A DNA stretch of 64,000 bases, from the NCBI RefSeq assembly GCF_023115465.1, contig NZ_CP096034.1, positions 4,154,001 to 4,218,000 of the forward strand, in the 5' to 3' direction. Of the stretch, positions 17,796-28,200 are shown piece after piece. This stretch comes from Gottfriedia acidiceleris (lineage in GTDB: Bacteria; Bacillota; Bacilli; Bacillales; Bacillaceae_G). A program made the translations under genes and the position numbers. The notes beneath the pieces were generated by a model. That model was not told where the DNA came from. It did not search any database and saw nothing but the letters and a program-made list of their open reading frames with translations. Positions within the stretch are counted from its first letter, which is position 1; each line of letters begins with the position of its first letter.

Positions 17796-19016
17796 ATGAA
17801 TAATAGTATTTTTTACTTACCAAAAAATAGATTCAATCGTGCTTTTCCCCTAGTTTTCTGCTTTCTCATTTTTTTTAGTACATCTTTTCGAACTGCAGAA
17901 GCTCATTCATTAAGTGCTAGTTACACTACACTAAATCTCTTAAAATCAAAAACTACAATGAACTTTGCTTTAGATGAAGTTTCTGTTATGGAATTAACAG
18001 GCGGGGATGTTAATAAGAATGGAATGTTAGATCCAGGTGAATTTGAGGCAATAAAGAAGAAAATAGAATTCACAATCCAGAATAATCTTATTCTGAAAGT
18101 AAATGGAGAAAAACAAAATTGGACAAAGGTAAGTAAGTTGGAGCTTAACCGCAAAGGTGATGCTACCCAGCTCATCATTGAGGTTGATTACCCTGCAATC
18201 CAACCTTCTCAATCTATTAGTCTTGCTGATCATTTGTATGAAAAAGATACAAGTACAAGTACTACCTATGTTGATTTGTTGAAAGTGAACTACGGACATG
18301 AAAGTAGTACTGCCGCTCTTTCAGATCAAGGCCGTATATGGTCTATGATTCTTAGTGACAGTGCATATGAGGGATTAAGCAATAATCAGGACACAATCCA
18401 ACCTGCAAAACAACAGCAAAAGGTCGTAATAAAAAAAGAATCCCACTCAGACTCTACTACAAATACATCATCTAAAGGATGGGTTACGTTTTTAAAGCTT
18501 GGTATGAACCATATACTTACCGGTTATGATCATTTGCTATTTTTACTTTCACTACTGATTGCAAGACAAAGCTTTAAGCAGTTTGCTAAAGTAATTACTG
18601 CTTTTACAGTCGCACATAGTTTGACTTTGACACTAACTGTTTTAGGATTCATTTCAATTCCTTCTTATATCGTCGAACCTGCAATAGCGATTAGTATATG
18701 TTATGTAGCGATTGAAAATATCTTCCGTAAAAACATAGGTCATCGTTGGGTATTGACTTTTATTTTTGGATTAATTCATGGAATGGGTTTTGCAGATTTA
18801 TTAACAACAATGCATCTTTCAAAAAGTGAATTAGCAGCCGATTTAGTTAGCTTTAACCTTGGAATTGAAATCGTTCAGCTATCGATTGTACTTTTATTAC
18901 TACCACTATTAACACAATTACATCGCTCGAAGTATTCGAGGAATGCAATTATTTCTACCTCTACAATTGCCTTTATATTAGGCGGAATTTGGTTATTTGA
19001 ACGTATCATATCTTAA
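17796..19016 (+). CDS. HupE/UreJ-like membrane protein with extracellular domain
   Basis: This 406-residue protein has an N-terminal signal segment ending near AEA, followed by HSLSASYTTLNL. An extracytoplasmic domain of about 200 residues comes next, with an EF-hand-like loop DVNKNGMLDPGEFE. The C-terminal half is a six-helix HupE/UreJ_2 domain with GYDHLLFLLSLL, FTVAHSLTLT and FGLIHGMGFA, whose conserved His/Asp residues fit metal binding. I start at the ATG at 17796 after CGGAGGA; an upstream in-frame ATG lacks a ribosome-binding site. HupE relatives are linked to nickel or cobalt uptake. It heads a plus-strand block of membrane proteins with histidine-rich metal-binding stretches. Confidence 0.85.
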   Translation: MNNSIFYLPKNRFNRAFPLVFCFLIFFSTSFRTAEAHSLSASYTTLNLLKSKTTMNFALDEVSVMELTGGDVNKNGMLDPGEFEAIKKKIEFTIQNNLILKVNGEKQNWTKVSKLELNRKGDATQLIIEVDYPAIQPSQSISLADHLYEKDTSTSTTYVDLLKVNYGHESSTAALSDQGRIWSMILSDSAYEGLSNNQDTIQPAKQQQKVVIKKESHSDSTTNTSSKGWVTFLKLGMNHILTGYDHLLFLLSLLIARQSFKQFAKVITAFTVAHSLTLTLTVLGFISIPSYIVEPAIAISICYVAIENIFRKNIGHRWVLTFIFGLIHGMGFADLLTTMHLSKSELAADLVSFNLGIEIVQLSIVLLLLPLLTQLHRSKYSRNAIISTSTIAFILGGIWLFERIIS

Positions 19017-19034
19017 ACAGAAAGAGTGAAACCT

Positions 19035-20066
19035 TTGCGAAGTATTGCTACCGAGAAAAGATCGCCAGTCAATCCAAATCGACATTTTCTAATCATTATT
19101 TGCTTACTATTAGTATTTTTATTATATATTTCATCTACAACTGGACTAAGTTCAGCTTTTTCGATTGCTAAACTACAAGTCTTTAAGATGATCTTTATTA
19201 GTATTATTATCGAAGCTTTGCCTTTTATTTTAATCGGCGTATTCGTTTCAGCGATCCTTCAGGTTTTCGTTACAGATCAAATGGTCAGGCGGTTTATACC
19301 AAAAAATCCATTATTGGGTATAATCGCAGCAAGTGTTTTAGGCATCATCTTTCCAATTTGTGAATGTGGAATGGTACCTGCTATTCGTAAACTGATAAAA
19401 AAAGGAATGCCATTATATGTCGCTGTCACTTTTATTTTAGTTGGACCAATTTTAAATCCAATTGTCTTTTTATCAACAATAACAGCTTTTCGTAATCAAC
19501 CAACTGTTGCATATTATCGGATGGGACTTGCTTTTGTAGTTGCACTAATTGTGGGACTGATTGTTTTTCAATTTGTTAAGTCAAATCAATTACGAGAACA
19601 AGCCGTTCAAACAAATGAAGATCATCATCATCACGATCATAAACACAATTCTGCTTCTCGTAATAAGTTCATTGAGATCATAGGCCATGCAGTAAATGAA
19701 TTTTTTGATATGGGGAAATACTTAGTTTTCGGTTCAATCATTGTTGCTCTACTTCAAATTATCATTTCTCAAAATAATTTAATAGAATTAGGAAAAAGTG
19801 GTCCATCGGCAAACTTCCTTATGATGGGATTAGGCTTTATTTTATCTCTTTGTTCAACATCAGACGCCTTTGTCGCTCAATCACTTCAAACGATTTTTAC
19901 AAAAAGCTCTTTAATTGGTTTCATGGTTTTCGGACCAATGATCAATATTAAAGGGATCTTGATGATGCTTGCTGTTTTCCGATCTCGATTTGTTTTATTA
20001 CTTAGTACACTAGTTTTCATTTTTGTTTTCATTGGAACGCTTGTTTTACAGTCTATTAATTTATAA
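19035..20066 (+). CDS. COG0701 family permease (YcgR/ArsP type)
   Basis: About 343 residues with eight or so hydrophobic segments. The hallmark FPICECGMVPAIRKL, with two cysteines, lies in the first half and LVGPILNPIVFLSTITAF follows. The second half repeats the fold (LCSTSDAFVAQSL, VFGPMINIKGI). The central cytoplasmic loop contains a histidine cluster, HHHHDHKHN. The frame opens at a GTG at 19026, but the TTG at 19035 is better spaced from AAAGAG. In B. subtilis the homologous YcgR sits with YcgQ as a predicted two-part permease, the same pairing as here. The ion or compound moved is not established. Confidence 0.85.
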   Translation: MRSIATEKRSPVNPNRHFLIIICLLLVFLLYISSTTGLSSAFSIAKLQVFKMIFISIIIEALPFILIGVFVSAILQVFVTDQMVRRFIPKNPLLGIIAASVLGIIFPICECGMVPAIRKLIKKGMPLYVAVTFILVGPILNPIVFLSTITAFRNQPTVAYYRMGLAFVVALIVGLIVFQFVKSNQLREQAVQTNEDHHHHDHKHNSASRNKFIEIIGHAVNEFFDMGKYLVFGSIIVALLQIIISQNNLIELGKSGPSANFLMMGLGFILSLCSTSDAFVAQSLQTIFTKSSLIGFMVFGPMINIKGILMMLAVFRSRFVLLLSTLVFIFVFIGTLVLQSINL

Positions 20067-20081
20067 AGGCAGTGATCTACT

Positions 20082-21011
20082 TTGAAAAATAAAATCAACT
20101 CCAATTCGATTCATCATTTTATAAAAGCTGCTATTCTCTTAGGACTTGCTGTTTATATTTTTCAATTGACACTTACAGACGAAATCCTGCAATTTATCGT
20201 GCCAGAGCTTGTCATTTATGTGAAAATTGCAACTGCTATTCTTTTAAGTGTAGCAATCGTTCAAATCTATATAGCCGTTCTTTCATTAAAAAGACATATC
20301 ATTATTTGTGATTGTGGTCATGATCATAGTCACGACCAAGTTTTTAGTCATGATCATCATCTTTTAAAAAAATCAGTCGTAAAAGATGTTTTTATTTACA
20401 GCTTATTTTTATTCCCTCTATTGCTCGGGTATATTTTGCCAAACCATGCGAGTTCTAGTTCTCTTGCTAATAACAAAGAAATGAATTTTAAAGGACTAGC
20501 CGTTCAAGCTTCTTCGAATGGACAGGCTGTTGAAGTGGAAGGTCATGAGGACCCTGCTTTAAAAAAATTGTTCAAAACAAATGTGTATGATCAAGATTAC
20601 GCTAAGCTTGGAATGCTACTGTACAAACAGAGCACAATCGAGATGAAGGACAAGTGGTTTATTGAAAAGCTACAATCAATGAATACGTTTGTCGACAATT
20701 TCCAAAATAAACAAATTAAAATAAAGGGGTTTATCTATAGAGACCCTAAGTTATCAGGTAATCAATTTATTATTGCACGAATGGGTATGACTCATTGTAT
20801 CGCCGATATTTCACCATTTGGTATGATTGCAGAATCAACCAATTCACAGCAATTTACAAATGATTCTTGGGTAACAATTACAGGAACAATCGGAAAAACA
20901 AGCTTTAATGGTCAAACAGTCATTAAAATAAACGTTCAAAAATCAGAGCCAGCTAAAGCTCCAAGTGTTCAATACGTGTATCCAGATTGGAACTTTGGAT
21001 CAAAGCTGTAG
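20082..21011 (+). CDS. YcgQ/TIGR03943 family membrane protein
   Basis: The 309-residue product has two N-terminal and one further hydrophobic segment. A loop rich in potential metal ligands, CDCGHDHSHD and FSHDHH, lies between them. An extracytoplasmic C-terminal domain contains FIYRDPKLSGNQFIIARMGMTHCIADISPFGM, the family's conserved block with Cys. It starts at a TTG after AAGGCAG, 15 bases below the permease stop, and is clearly co-transcribed. It is the standard partner of the COG0701 permease. A role in transition-metal handling is inferred from the Cys/His clusters. Confidence 0.85.
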   Translation: MKNKINSNSIHHFIKAAILLGLAVYIFQLTLTDEILQFIVPELVIYVKIATAILLSVAIVQIYIAVLSLKRHIIICDCGHDHSHDQVFSHDHHLLKKSVVKDVFIYSLFLFPLLLGYILPNHASSSSLANNKEMNFKGLAVQASSNGQAVEVEGHEDPALKKLFKTNVYDQDYAKLGMLLYKQSTIEMKDKWFIEKLQSMNTFVDNFQNKQIKIKGFIYRDPKLSGNQFIIARMGMTHCIADISPFGMIAESTNSQQFTNDSWVTITGTIGKTSFNGQTVIKINVQKSEPAKAPSVQYVYPDWNFGSKL

Positions 21012-21038
21012 CTTTAAAACGAATTTAGAGGTGTTTAT

Positions 21039-21890
21039 ATGGTATTGAAGTATGGAAGTCTTTTCTTAGTACTCCTCCTTACGTGTTATAGCTTTAATCA
21101 TTTTTATCGAAATAAAGAGAGATTTCCTAGTACTTTAAAATCAATGATCTCTTTATTGGTCGGTGTATCCTCGGCTACAATTAGTTTCTTAATCATGTTA
21201 ACTACAAATTATAATGTATTATTAGCTTTCATTTTGAACCTTTTGTTAGTCATTTTAATTTTTGTTCTTTCGAAGAAACTAATTGATAAAAGCGTTACAG
21301 AAACGTTAGCATCTCTACTCGGATCGTTTATCGGGTTTGTCATTGGTTATATGACATTCATTTCAAGTAAAACAATTGTAATTGTGGATATTCTGTTTAT
21401 TATTTTTATTTATCTATTATTATTTTTCGTTGATCGTAAGCTAGTTTCAAATTTAAATCAAAAAAATAAGAATAAGAGAAATCATGTCAAATCAACAAAC
21501 AGTACTGTCGTATTAACATCAATCCTACTTATATTTGTCATCATATTTACCGTTAATATGAATAAAGTAAAAGTTGGTGTAATTGGGCAACCACAAAAGC
21601 AAGCTGCAAAACAAGATGATCAAAATGACCTTCAATACGCAACAATTCACGTAACACCATCAGGTTTTAATCCGAAAAATACCATTTTTAAACCTGCGAC
21701 AATGACTAAAATTATTGTTGATGTGGATCCAGATGCCGGGGGCAATGCAAGATTGGCCTCTTCAGACTTAGGTATTAACATTCCATTGAAAACCGGAAAA
21801 AATATTCTCCTATTAAATAATCCATTAAAAGGAGAATATAACATCTCTTTTGAGCCATCTAAATCTGTTGGTAAGTTGACTGTTAAATAA
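21039..21890 (+). CDS. Membrane protein with C-terminal cupredoxin-like domain
   Basis: A 283-residue protein with about five hydrophobic N-terminal segments (residues 1-175). The extracytoplasmic C-terminal domain of about 85 residues begins YATIHVTPSGFNPKNTIFKPATMTKIIVDV. This resembles cupredoxin_1/EfeO-type domains. The Cys-His-Met copper ligands of classical cupredoxins are not evident, so it may bind metal differently or not at all. It is the last gene before a strong terminator and is 27 bases below the YcgQ-like gene. I do not know a characterised homolog. Confidence 0.7.
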   Translation: MVLKYGSLFLVLLLTCYSFNHFYRNKERFPSTLKSMISLLVGVSSATISFLIMLTTNYNVLLAFILNLLLVILIFVLSKKLIDKSVTETLASLLGSFIGFVIGYMTFISSKTIVIVDILFIIFIYLLLFFVDRKLVSNLNQKNKNKRNHVKSTNSTVVLTSILLIFVIIFTVNMNKVKVGVIGQPQKQAAKQDDQNDLQYATIHVTPSGFNPKNTIFKPATMTKIIVDVDPDAGGNARLASSDLGINIPLKTGKNILLLNNPLKGEYNISFEPSKSVGKLTVK

Positions 21891-21903
21891 ATAATGAATG
21901 AAG

Positions 21904-21945
21904 AAAAATCCACAAGTAATTAGTTTTACTTGTGGATTCTTTTTT
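21904..21945 (+). terminator. Terminator of the HupE-permease operon
   Basis: A perfect 12-bp stem, aatccacaagta (21907-21918) and tacttgtggatt (21927-21938), is followed by CTTTTTT. It ends the first part of the metal block. Confidence 0.92.
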
Positions 21946-22095
21946 GTATAAAGAGTAATACACCGTTGAATAATCTTACTATCTAATCCTAATAAAATTT
22001 TATAATTTATCACATTTCTATCACAAATTTAATTTAGAATTTAGAAGTTGTTTTATTTTCAATTTACTCCAGTAGAGATGAGGTGATGTAAAAAA

Positions 22096-23736
22096 ATGAA
22101 AATCCGAATTATGGGGTTTTCTTTCTTAATATTATTGATTGCTACCGCTTTTTTTCCGTCATTAGCTTTAGCACATGCCTATATCATCAAATCTACACCT
22201 AAAGAGAATGAAGTTTTTACAAAATCTCCTCAACGAATTCAAATACAATTTGATGAATCAGTGCAGTCTGCATTTCATTCTTTACAAGTCTTAGATGAGG
22301 TTGGGAAACGAGTTGATTTGCGAAATGACAATCTAAATAAGCAAAATCATTCAATTTTAGAAGGCAGCTTAAAACCTAATTTACCAGATGGAAATTATCA
22401 TATTGTTTGGAAGGTAATTTCTAGTGATGGCCATTCAGTAAATGGTGTAATTCCATTCAGAGTAGGAAAAGTTGATAGTTCATCAACACTCTCGAATAAA
22501 GGAACCCAATCCATATCAAGCACAGAATTAATGGGAACCTACTGGATTGAATATATGAGTTTACTTTTATTTGTTGGACTTTTATTTTTTTGTTTATTTA
22601 TATACAAAAGCGATCAGGAAAATAGAACGATTACTTTTAAAAATGCTAAAGTATTATTTTTAATCTTCTATTTTGGAACTTTATTTAGTGTTCTTTTAAG
22701 CCTTTTAGTTGAAACAAAAAACTATACAAATGGTTCATGGCAAAGTATTTTTCACAAAAATTTGCTATTGGAAACAATAAACAGTACAAAATTCGGAAGT
22801 GTATGGGTAATCCAGCTTCTAGTACTGATCGTTCTAGCTAATTCACTGTATATAGCTTGGAAAAGTGAACAAAAAAGTTCTTTCTATTGGTGGTTAAGTG
22901 CTTTATTAATTGGCATTTTCTTACTAATCTCAAAAGCTTTTATTGGGCATGCATCAATGGAAAATGAATTTTTACCTATTTTCTTTGATAGTATTCATTT
23001 ACTCGCTGTTTCAATTTGGCTAGGAGGATTAATAGGCATAAGCTATATACTCCCAAAAACGCATCAGAAACATGAAGCGAATGGGGATTACTGGAAAATG
23101 ATCCAACGATATTCTAGTTGGGCAACATTATCAGTCGTTTTACTAATGGCAACTGGTATTTATGCAAGTTTAAAGTATATACCTAACTTTTACTCTTTAT
23201 TACATACAACCTATGGTAAGGTTTTATGCGGAAAAGTTATCTTATTTCTAGTCATGCTACTTTTAGGATTGAATCATTTTATCAAAGGTAAACGCAGAAA
23301 AAATAAATTAGGAAAGTCTGTTTTCTTTGAAATATGTATAGGAGTAATCGTACTAATCCTAACATCCTTATTAACAAACCTACCAACTGCAATGGAATCA
23401 CCTGGTCCTTTTAGTAACACAAAGCAAAATAAAGGTTATTCAGTTACATTAAACACTACCCCAAACATAGTCGGTAAAAACAAATTTAAAATTAATATAC
23501 GAGATAAAAATAATAAGCCCGTGACTACTATTCAACAAGTTACGCTTACCTTTAAAAACACTGACATGAATATGGGAAATAACACTACTCAAGTTAAGAA
23601 AACTTCGGCAGGTGTTTATGAAACACAAGGATTTTATACTGATATGGCAGGGCATTGGGATTTAAAAGTCCACATTTTAACGAATTCCCTCGATTCTGTA
23701 GATGTAGATTTTAACTATATTGTAGGTAGTAAATGA
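22096..23736 (+). CDS. ycnJ: CopC-CopD fusion copper protein (YcnJ)
   Basis: The 546-residue protein joins a secreted CopC domain to a CopD membrane domain, as in B. subtilis YcnJ, which functions in copper import. The signal peptide is cleaved before HAYIIKSTP, giving His27 as the new N-terminus, the usual CopC copper ligand. SSDGHSVNGVIPFRV near residue 112-128 supplies the second conserved His. Eight hydrophobic segments follow, with FIGHASM and FDSIHLLAVSIWLGGL, the CopD landmarks. A C-terminal beta domain (YtkA-like, residues 445-546) follows. Ribosome-binding site GAGGTGATG. No YcnK-type repressor gene is adjacent. Confidence 0.92.
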   Translation: MKIRIMGFSFLILLIATAFFPSLALAHAYIIKSTPKENEVFTKSPQRIQIQFDESVQSAFHSLQVLDEVGKRVDLRNDNLNKQNHSILEGSLKPNLPDGNYHIVWKVISSDGHSVNGVIPFRVGKVDSSSTLSNKGTQSISSTELMGTYWIEYMSLLLFVGLLFFCLFIYKSDQENRTITFKNAKVLFLIFYFGTLFSVLLSLLVETKNYTNGSWQSIFHKNLLLETINSTKFGSVWVIQLLVLIVLANSLYIAWKSEQKSSFYWWLSALLIGIFLLISKAFIGHASMENEFLPIFFDSIHLLAVSIWLGGLIGISYILPKTHQKHEANGDYWKMIQRYSSWATLSVVLLMATGIYASLKYIPNFYSLLHTTYGKVLCGKVILFLVMLLLGLNHFIKGKRRKNKLGKSVFFEICIGVIVLILTSLLTNLPTAMESPGPFSNTKQNKGYSVTLNTTPNIVGKNKFKINIRDKNNKPVTTIQQVTLTFKNTDMNMGNNTTQVKKTSAGVYETQGFYTDMAGHWDLKVHILTNSLDSVDVDFNYIVGSK

Positions 23737-23765
23737 TTTATCACATATAAAGGAGACCAACTAAA

Positions 23766-24398
23766 ATGAGAAAATTCTTTTCAAAAACGACTAAAATAAT
23801 CGCTTCAGCATTCGCGATGACAATGTTCTTTACTGGGATTGCGAGCGCGCATGTTGTAGTTAATCCTAAAATTTCAACTCCTGGTGCTTGGGAAACATAC
23901 ACAATGAAAGTACCATCTGAAAAAGAAATACCAACAACAAAAGTTACACTTAAAATTCCTTCAAAATTTGAATTTGTTTCATATCAACCTGTCCTAGGAT
24001 GGAAATTTAGCGAAACAAAAGATGCAAACGGTGTTGTTACATCTGTTACTTGGAGTGCAGAAAATGAGGGGATTCAAGCCGGACAATTTCAACAATTCGT
24101 ATTTATGGCCAAAAACCCAGACGCTGAAGTAAACGGAGCTTGGGATGCATATCAATATTATAAAGATGGCAGTATTGTTGAGTGGACTGGTGACGAAAAA
24201 TCAGAAGCTCCTCACTCGATTACGAATATCGTAAAAGACATAACCGTAAAAGAAGTACCTGCTAAAACAACAAAAGATACAACTGTTAAGGAAGATACTG
24301 AGAAATCAACTTCAAGTAATACATCTTTGGTGATGTCAATTGGGGCAGCTGTCCTTTCGGTAATCGCTTTACTGATCGCTATTCTTAAGAAGAAATAA
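23766..24398 (+). CDS. ycnI: YcnI family copper-binding membrane-anchored protein
   Basis: This 210-residue DUF1775 protein is the usual partner of YcnJ. The signal peptide ends ASA before HVVVNPKISTPGAWETY, leaving His29 as the mature N-terminus. GSIVEWTGDEKSEAPHS carries the conserved Trp; in the B. subtilis family the N-terminal His and a Trp form a one-histidine copper(II) site. A Thr/Lys-rich linker and a C-terminal transmembrane helix with KKK anchor it outside the membrane. AAAGGAG precedes the ATG, and the gene is 29 bases after ycnJ, so the two are co-transcribed. Confidence 0.93.
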   Translation: MRKFFSKTTKIIASAFAMTMFFTGIASAHVVVNPKISTPGAWETYTMKVPSEKEIPTTKVTLKIPSKFEFVSYQPVLGWKFSETKDANGVVTSVTWSAENEGIQAGQFQQFVFMAKNPDAEVNGAWDAYQYYKDGSIVEWTGDEKSEAPHSITNIVKDITVKEVPAKTTKDTTVKEDTEKSTSSNTSLVMSIGAAVLSVIALLIAILKKK

Positions 24399-24426
24399 GA
24401 ATAAGTTATATAGACTAAATCATAAA

Positions 24427-24467
24427 TAGAGGTTGCCTTAAAAGTCTTACTGGCACCCTCTTTTTTT
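24427..24467 (+). terminator. Terminator after ycnJ-ycnI
   Basis: The arms gaggttgcc (24429-24437) and ggcaccctc (24452-24460) pair with one mismatch and are followed by seven T. It lies about 30 bases after the ycnI stop. Confidence 0.85.
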
Positions 24468-24746
24468 ATTATGAAGTGAGATTTGAAAGACTAAACGAAA
24501 AATCTCATCTGCAAATAAGTCTTATAGAATGGCAAATAATGAATCTCTCAATGCAAATAAATTTAGCAAAACTGCAATTAAAATTCCAAAGAATCGCAAA
24601 TATAATTACCCATACATGACTTAAAAATTGTACAATAAAAGATCATTTCAAATTATAAACAAGAAAATATGCTCTATAGATTAAAAACTTGATATAAATC
24701 TGCTTATTATCTATAAAACAGAGAAATTTTATTAAAATTAAAAAAT
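24468..24746. other. AT-rich intergenic region, nothing recognised
   Basis: About 280 bases between two convergent transcription units. I see no reading frame with a ribosome-binding site, no hairpin and no repeat matching the rest of the window. Confidence 0.35.
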
Positions 24747-24780
24747 AAGACAAGAATAGATTGAATCATATTCTTGTCTT
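24747..24780 (-). terminator. Second (distal) terminator of protease gene A
   Basis: A perfect 12-bp stem, aagacaagaata (24747-24758) and tattcttgtctt (24769-24780), is followed on the minus strand by ATTTTTT. It lies downstream of another terminator for the same gene and may also stop read-through from the left. Confidence 0.8.
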
Positions 24781-24841
24781 TAAATATTTTTAAGGGAAAG
24801 TTTTTAATTGAAAAAAGATGCTCTTATCATTTTACTTTTCC

Positions 24842-24873
24842 AAAAAGGGTGATTAATCATAAGCACCCTTTTT
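24842..24873 (-). terminator. Proximal terminator of protease gene A
   Basis: The arms aaaaagggtg (24842-24851) and cacccttttt (24864-24873) flank a 12-base loop; T-runs are present on both sides. A close relative of this hairpin lies at the same relative place behind protease gene B (38550-38592), including the ttaagggaaagttt upstream of it. Confidence 0.85.
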
Positions 24874-24920
24874 GGTTGAGAGTAATTTGTACCGCTTGTT
24901 ATTTCACTTTTTATAGTTTG

Positions 24921-25233
24921 ATAGACATTACGCTTGTCCACTCACCTGAATTTTTTGTGTTCCAACAATTTTGTAAGAACGGATTTTTTAATAATAAGTT
25001 TTGCCTTTACTTAATCCTTTGTTCATGTAATTAGTTGTTGTCACGCTAGTTAGGTGAGAATATGATCTTGTTTTTGATGTTGATTTAACAATTTCATATC
25101 TAGTTGCACCTGATACTTTTGACCAAGTTTTTTCCAGCTTTCGTTAATTTAGCATTTGATGTTTTAGCAGGAATTGCTACCCATTTCGCGTAAATTGTTG
25201 TGTTTGATTCAGCTGAACCTTGTTTACACTTCT
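24921..25233 (-). pseudogene. Decayed C-terminal tail of protease A: partial B repeat plus fibronectin III-like domain
   Basis: Reading the minus strand past the protease stop, in shifting frames, gives SAESNTTIYAKWVAIPAKT, then WSKVSGATRYEIVKSTSKT, RSYSHL and GLSKGKTYY, a stop, KIRSYKIVGTQKI and SGEWTSVMSIKL. This is the end of an InlB-type B repeat followed by a fibronectin type III-like domain. At least two frame changes and one internal stop break it. Homologous debris follows protease B. The ancestral protein was therefore longer by at least one more domain than today's 2666 residues. Confidence 0.75.
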
Positions 25234-28200
25234 TTACTTTTTAGATGAAACTTTGACTGTTGTAATAGCACCTTGGTTTCCAGCTGCATCTATAGCATAT
25301 GCAGATAACACTGTATTTGCTTTTAGTTGTTTAATCTTCAGACTAAATAATCCTTTAGAATCAGCTTGTCCTGTTGCAATTACATCACTACCGACTTTTA
25401 TCGTGATCTTTGCATTTGCTAACGTCGTTCCTGTAATCTTTGTATCATTTTCATCTATTGGATTAATAACTGGTCCATTTAGTAACCATTTTGCATAAAG
25501 TGTTACATTACTTGTCACTTTATCAGTTGCAAAATTCCATGCCACTTGACCTGCAGCATCTTTATACCAACCAATAAATGTATAACCAGTTTTTGTTGGG
25601 AAAGATGGCATTGCAATTGTAGTGTTATAGTTTGCTGTAAGTTCAGCTACTGTACTTCCACCTTGGCTATCAAATTTAACTGAGTACTTATTTATGCTCC
25701 ATTTCGCATATAAAACTGTATCTTCTGTTACTTTATCAGTTGCAAAATTCCAAGCAGTTTGTCCTGCTGCATCTTTATACCAGCCAACAAATGTATAACC
25801 AGTTCTTGTTGGAGCTGTTGGTGATGAAATTGTTGTTTTATATTCTGCCGTCTTGCTTTGTACTAAGCTACCATCTTGTTTATCGAAAATAACGTTAAAC
25901 TTATGAAGTGACCATTTTCCATAAAGTGTTTTTTCTGAATAGATTGAGCTTGTGAAATCCCAAGGAATTGTACGTGCTTCATCTGCGAACCAAGTTAAAT
26001 CATAACCATATACAGTTGGTGCTGTTATTCTGCGTGCTACAATCTGATCTTTTGTTCCATCTTTTACTTCAGTTGGTGCATCACCTGGAAGGACGAAATG
26101 CACATTATATCCATTTCCTACTTTTTGAACTACTGTCACATCAGCATAGTCAGTAGCATTTATCGTAATCGTATAATCCCTCGTTCTTGTGAACAAGCTC
26201 TTATCTAGGGTAATCGTACGGTTAACTTTATCTACATTGTATTTCGATCCATCTACCGCACTACCGTTTAGTTTAATGCCTGTAATCACAGTTGCCCATT
26301 CATTATCACTGAACTCTAACACCATATCGTTCCCTAGTACATTATCCGTTGTATCTGCTGTCACAACAGAACCAACTAATGCATATTTCGCATAAAGTGT
26401 GATTGGTTTTGTTACAATCGTATCAAAATCATATGGCATTGTTAAATTTTGATCTGTATACCAACCATAGAACTTGTAGCCAACTTTTGTTGGATCAACT
26501 GGTTTTATCGCATTTCTGTCTACGATTTGAGCTGGAACTGGATCTCCACCATTTGATACAAAAGTTACCGTATAACCGACAACTTGATCAGTCACTGTAA
26601 CATCTTTATACCCTTCTGAAACAATCGTTACATTGAACTTTTGTCCAACTGCGAACAGATTTGCTTTAAGTGTAATATTATTATTTGAGATTGTGTAATC
26701 CTTATTTAGATCTAATGTTTTAGCGCCGATTTGTACAGCTTTAATATTATTTTTCCATGTGCCATCATCAGTAAATGGTAATGTTATATCACTGCCTACA
26801 GTATTTCCAGCAACATCTTTATTTACCGTTGGTGGTACTTTCATCCAACATAAATAGAAAGTAGAATTATCTGTTAGCACTTTACCATTTGTCGTAATAT
26901 CTGACTTCTTATCAATTGAATTAGCTGCATCCAAATATAGGTCTGGGCTGATCGTTAAATTTCCATTTGTTACACGTGTTGAAGCTGCATTCATATTTAG
27001 CGCATTTGTTTTTGCATTGATTAAACTATCGGCAAAATATGTGTCAGTTGCATTCTTTAATGTACCACCGTTTAAATCAATATGACGTCTATATCCAAGT
27101 TGTATACTTGGTATTGTGACAATTTCGCCTGTTGTCGATGTTACAGTTAAATTATACCCTTTGATCGCACCAGCATTTCCAAGCGTTGGCATTTCACTGA
27201 ATGCAAACTTTTCACCTAAATTGTTTTGACCTGCTTTAACAGCTTGATCATGTGTAGCTGTTGTAAAGGATAGAACTCCATTACTTCCGTTAGACGACAA
27301 GCTATAAGTACTTGGGTCTAATGTATACTGTGTTGGTGTCGTTTCAGTTGAACCATCGCTCTTCATCTGATAGAATTTCGCTTCAATTTTTGCAATTTTA
27401 TCTTTACTAGTTAACCAAGAAACATTCGTTAAATAGTCTGGAATATTGATTTTTAAATCGCCTTCTCCAAGCACCCATCCTATTCCACTTACAGCACCGT
27501 TACTTCCGTCAAATTTTAATCCATTCGGGTTCGCTTTATCAACTGGTGAATAACTTTGAGTCGTATTCATTTGCCATTTTGCATAAACGGTTGTGTCCTG
27601 GGTTAAAACAGTTTCTGTATTCCACTGTGTTATACCTTCTGGCTCATTATACCAACCAAGGAATTTATAACCAGGTTTAGTTGGTGCAGGAGTGTTGTAT
27701 GAGATTAAATTACTATCCGGACCATTTGATCTACTTGCATTCGCTCTGTATCCCACTGTCATCGGGTTTATCGTTGACCCGCCTTGGCTGTTAAACGTAA
27801 TACTGTAGCCTACTGGTTGTTGAGCAGTGTAAGTTGGATCAAAACCTCCGATGACATCTGGATAATTCGTACCATCTGCACCTATTGAGCCAATTGTCAA
27901 TCTGTATAGTTGTGGCAAATAATTTTTTCCACCAGGGTTGACAGTCGCTGCACCATAGGTTGAAGTATTTTTCGGATCGAGAGTCGAATCTGTCATAAAT
28001 GTTTTCGCATTGAACGTAATTTGACCTGGTTTACTAATGTCATAATATTTTTGATTTGTATCTGGATTGATTAAATTACTAATATCCATGCTCTTACCAT
28101 TGCCAGTTGTTACAATCACCTTATTGATTCCATTTCTCCAGTTCGCATCTTCTTTGAAAGTTAATGTTAAGTCCTTCCCGATATGCGCTAACGTTGGGTC

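Noticed and set aside
24774-25034. 86-codon plus-strand frame in the gap behind protease A
   Set aside because: It runs antisense through the terminator and the decayed protease tail and has no ribosome-binding site.
25500-25930. Repeated units that could be mistaken for a repeat array or CRISPR
   Set aside because: The units are about 210 bases, in frame and encode B repeats; there are no short direct repeats with unique spacers.
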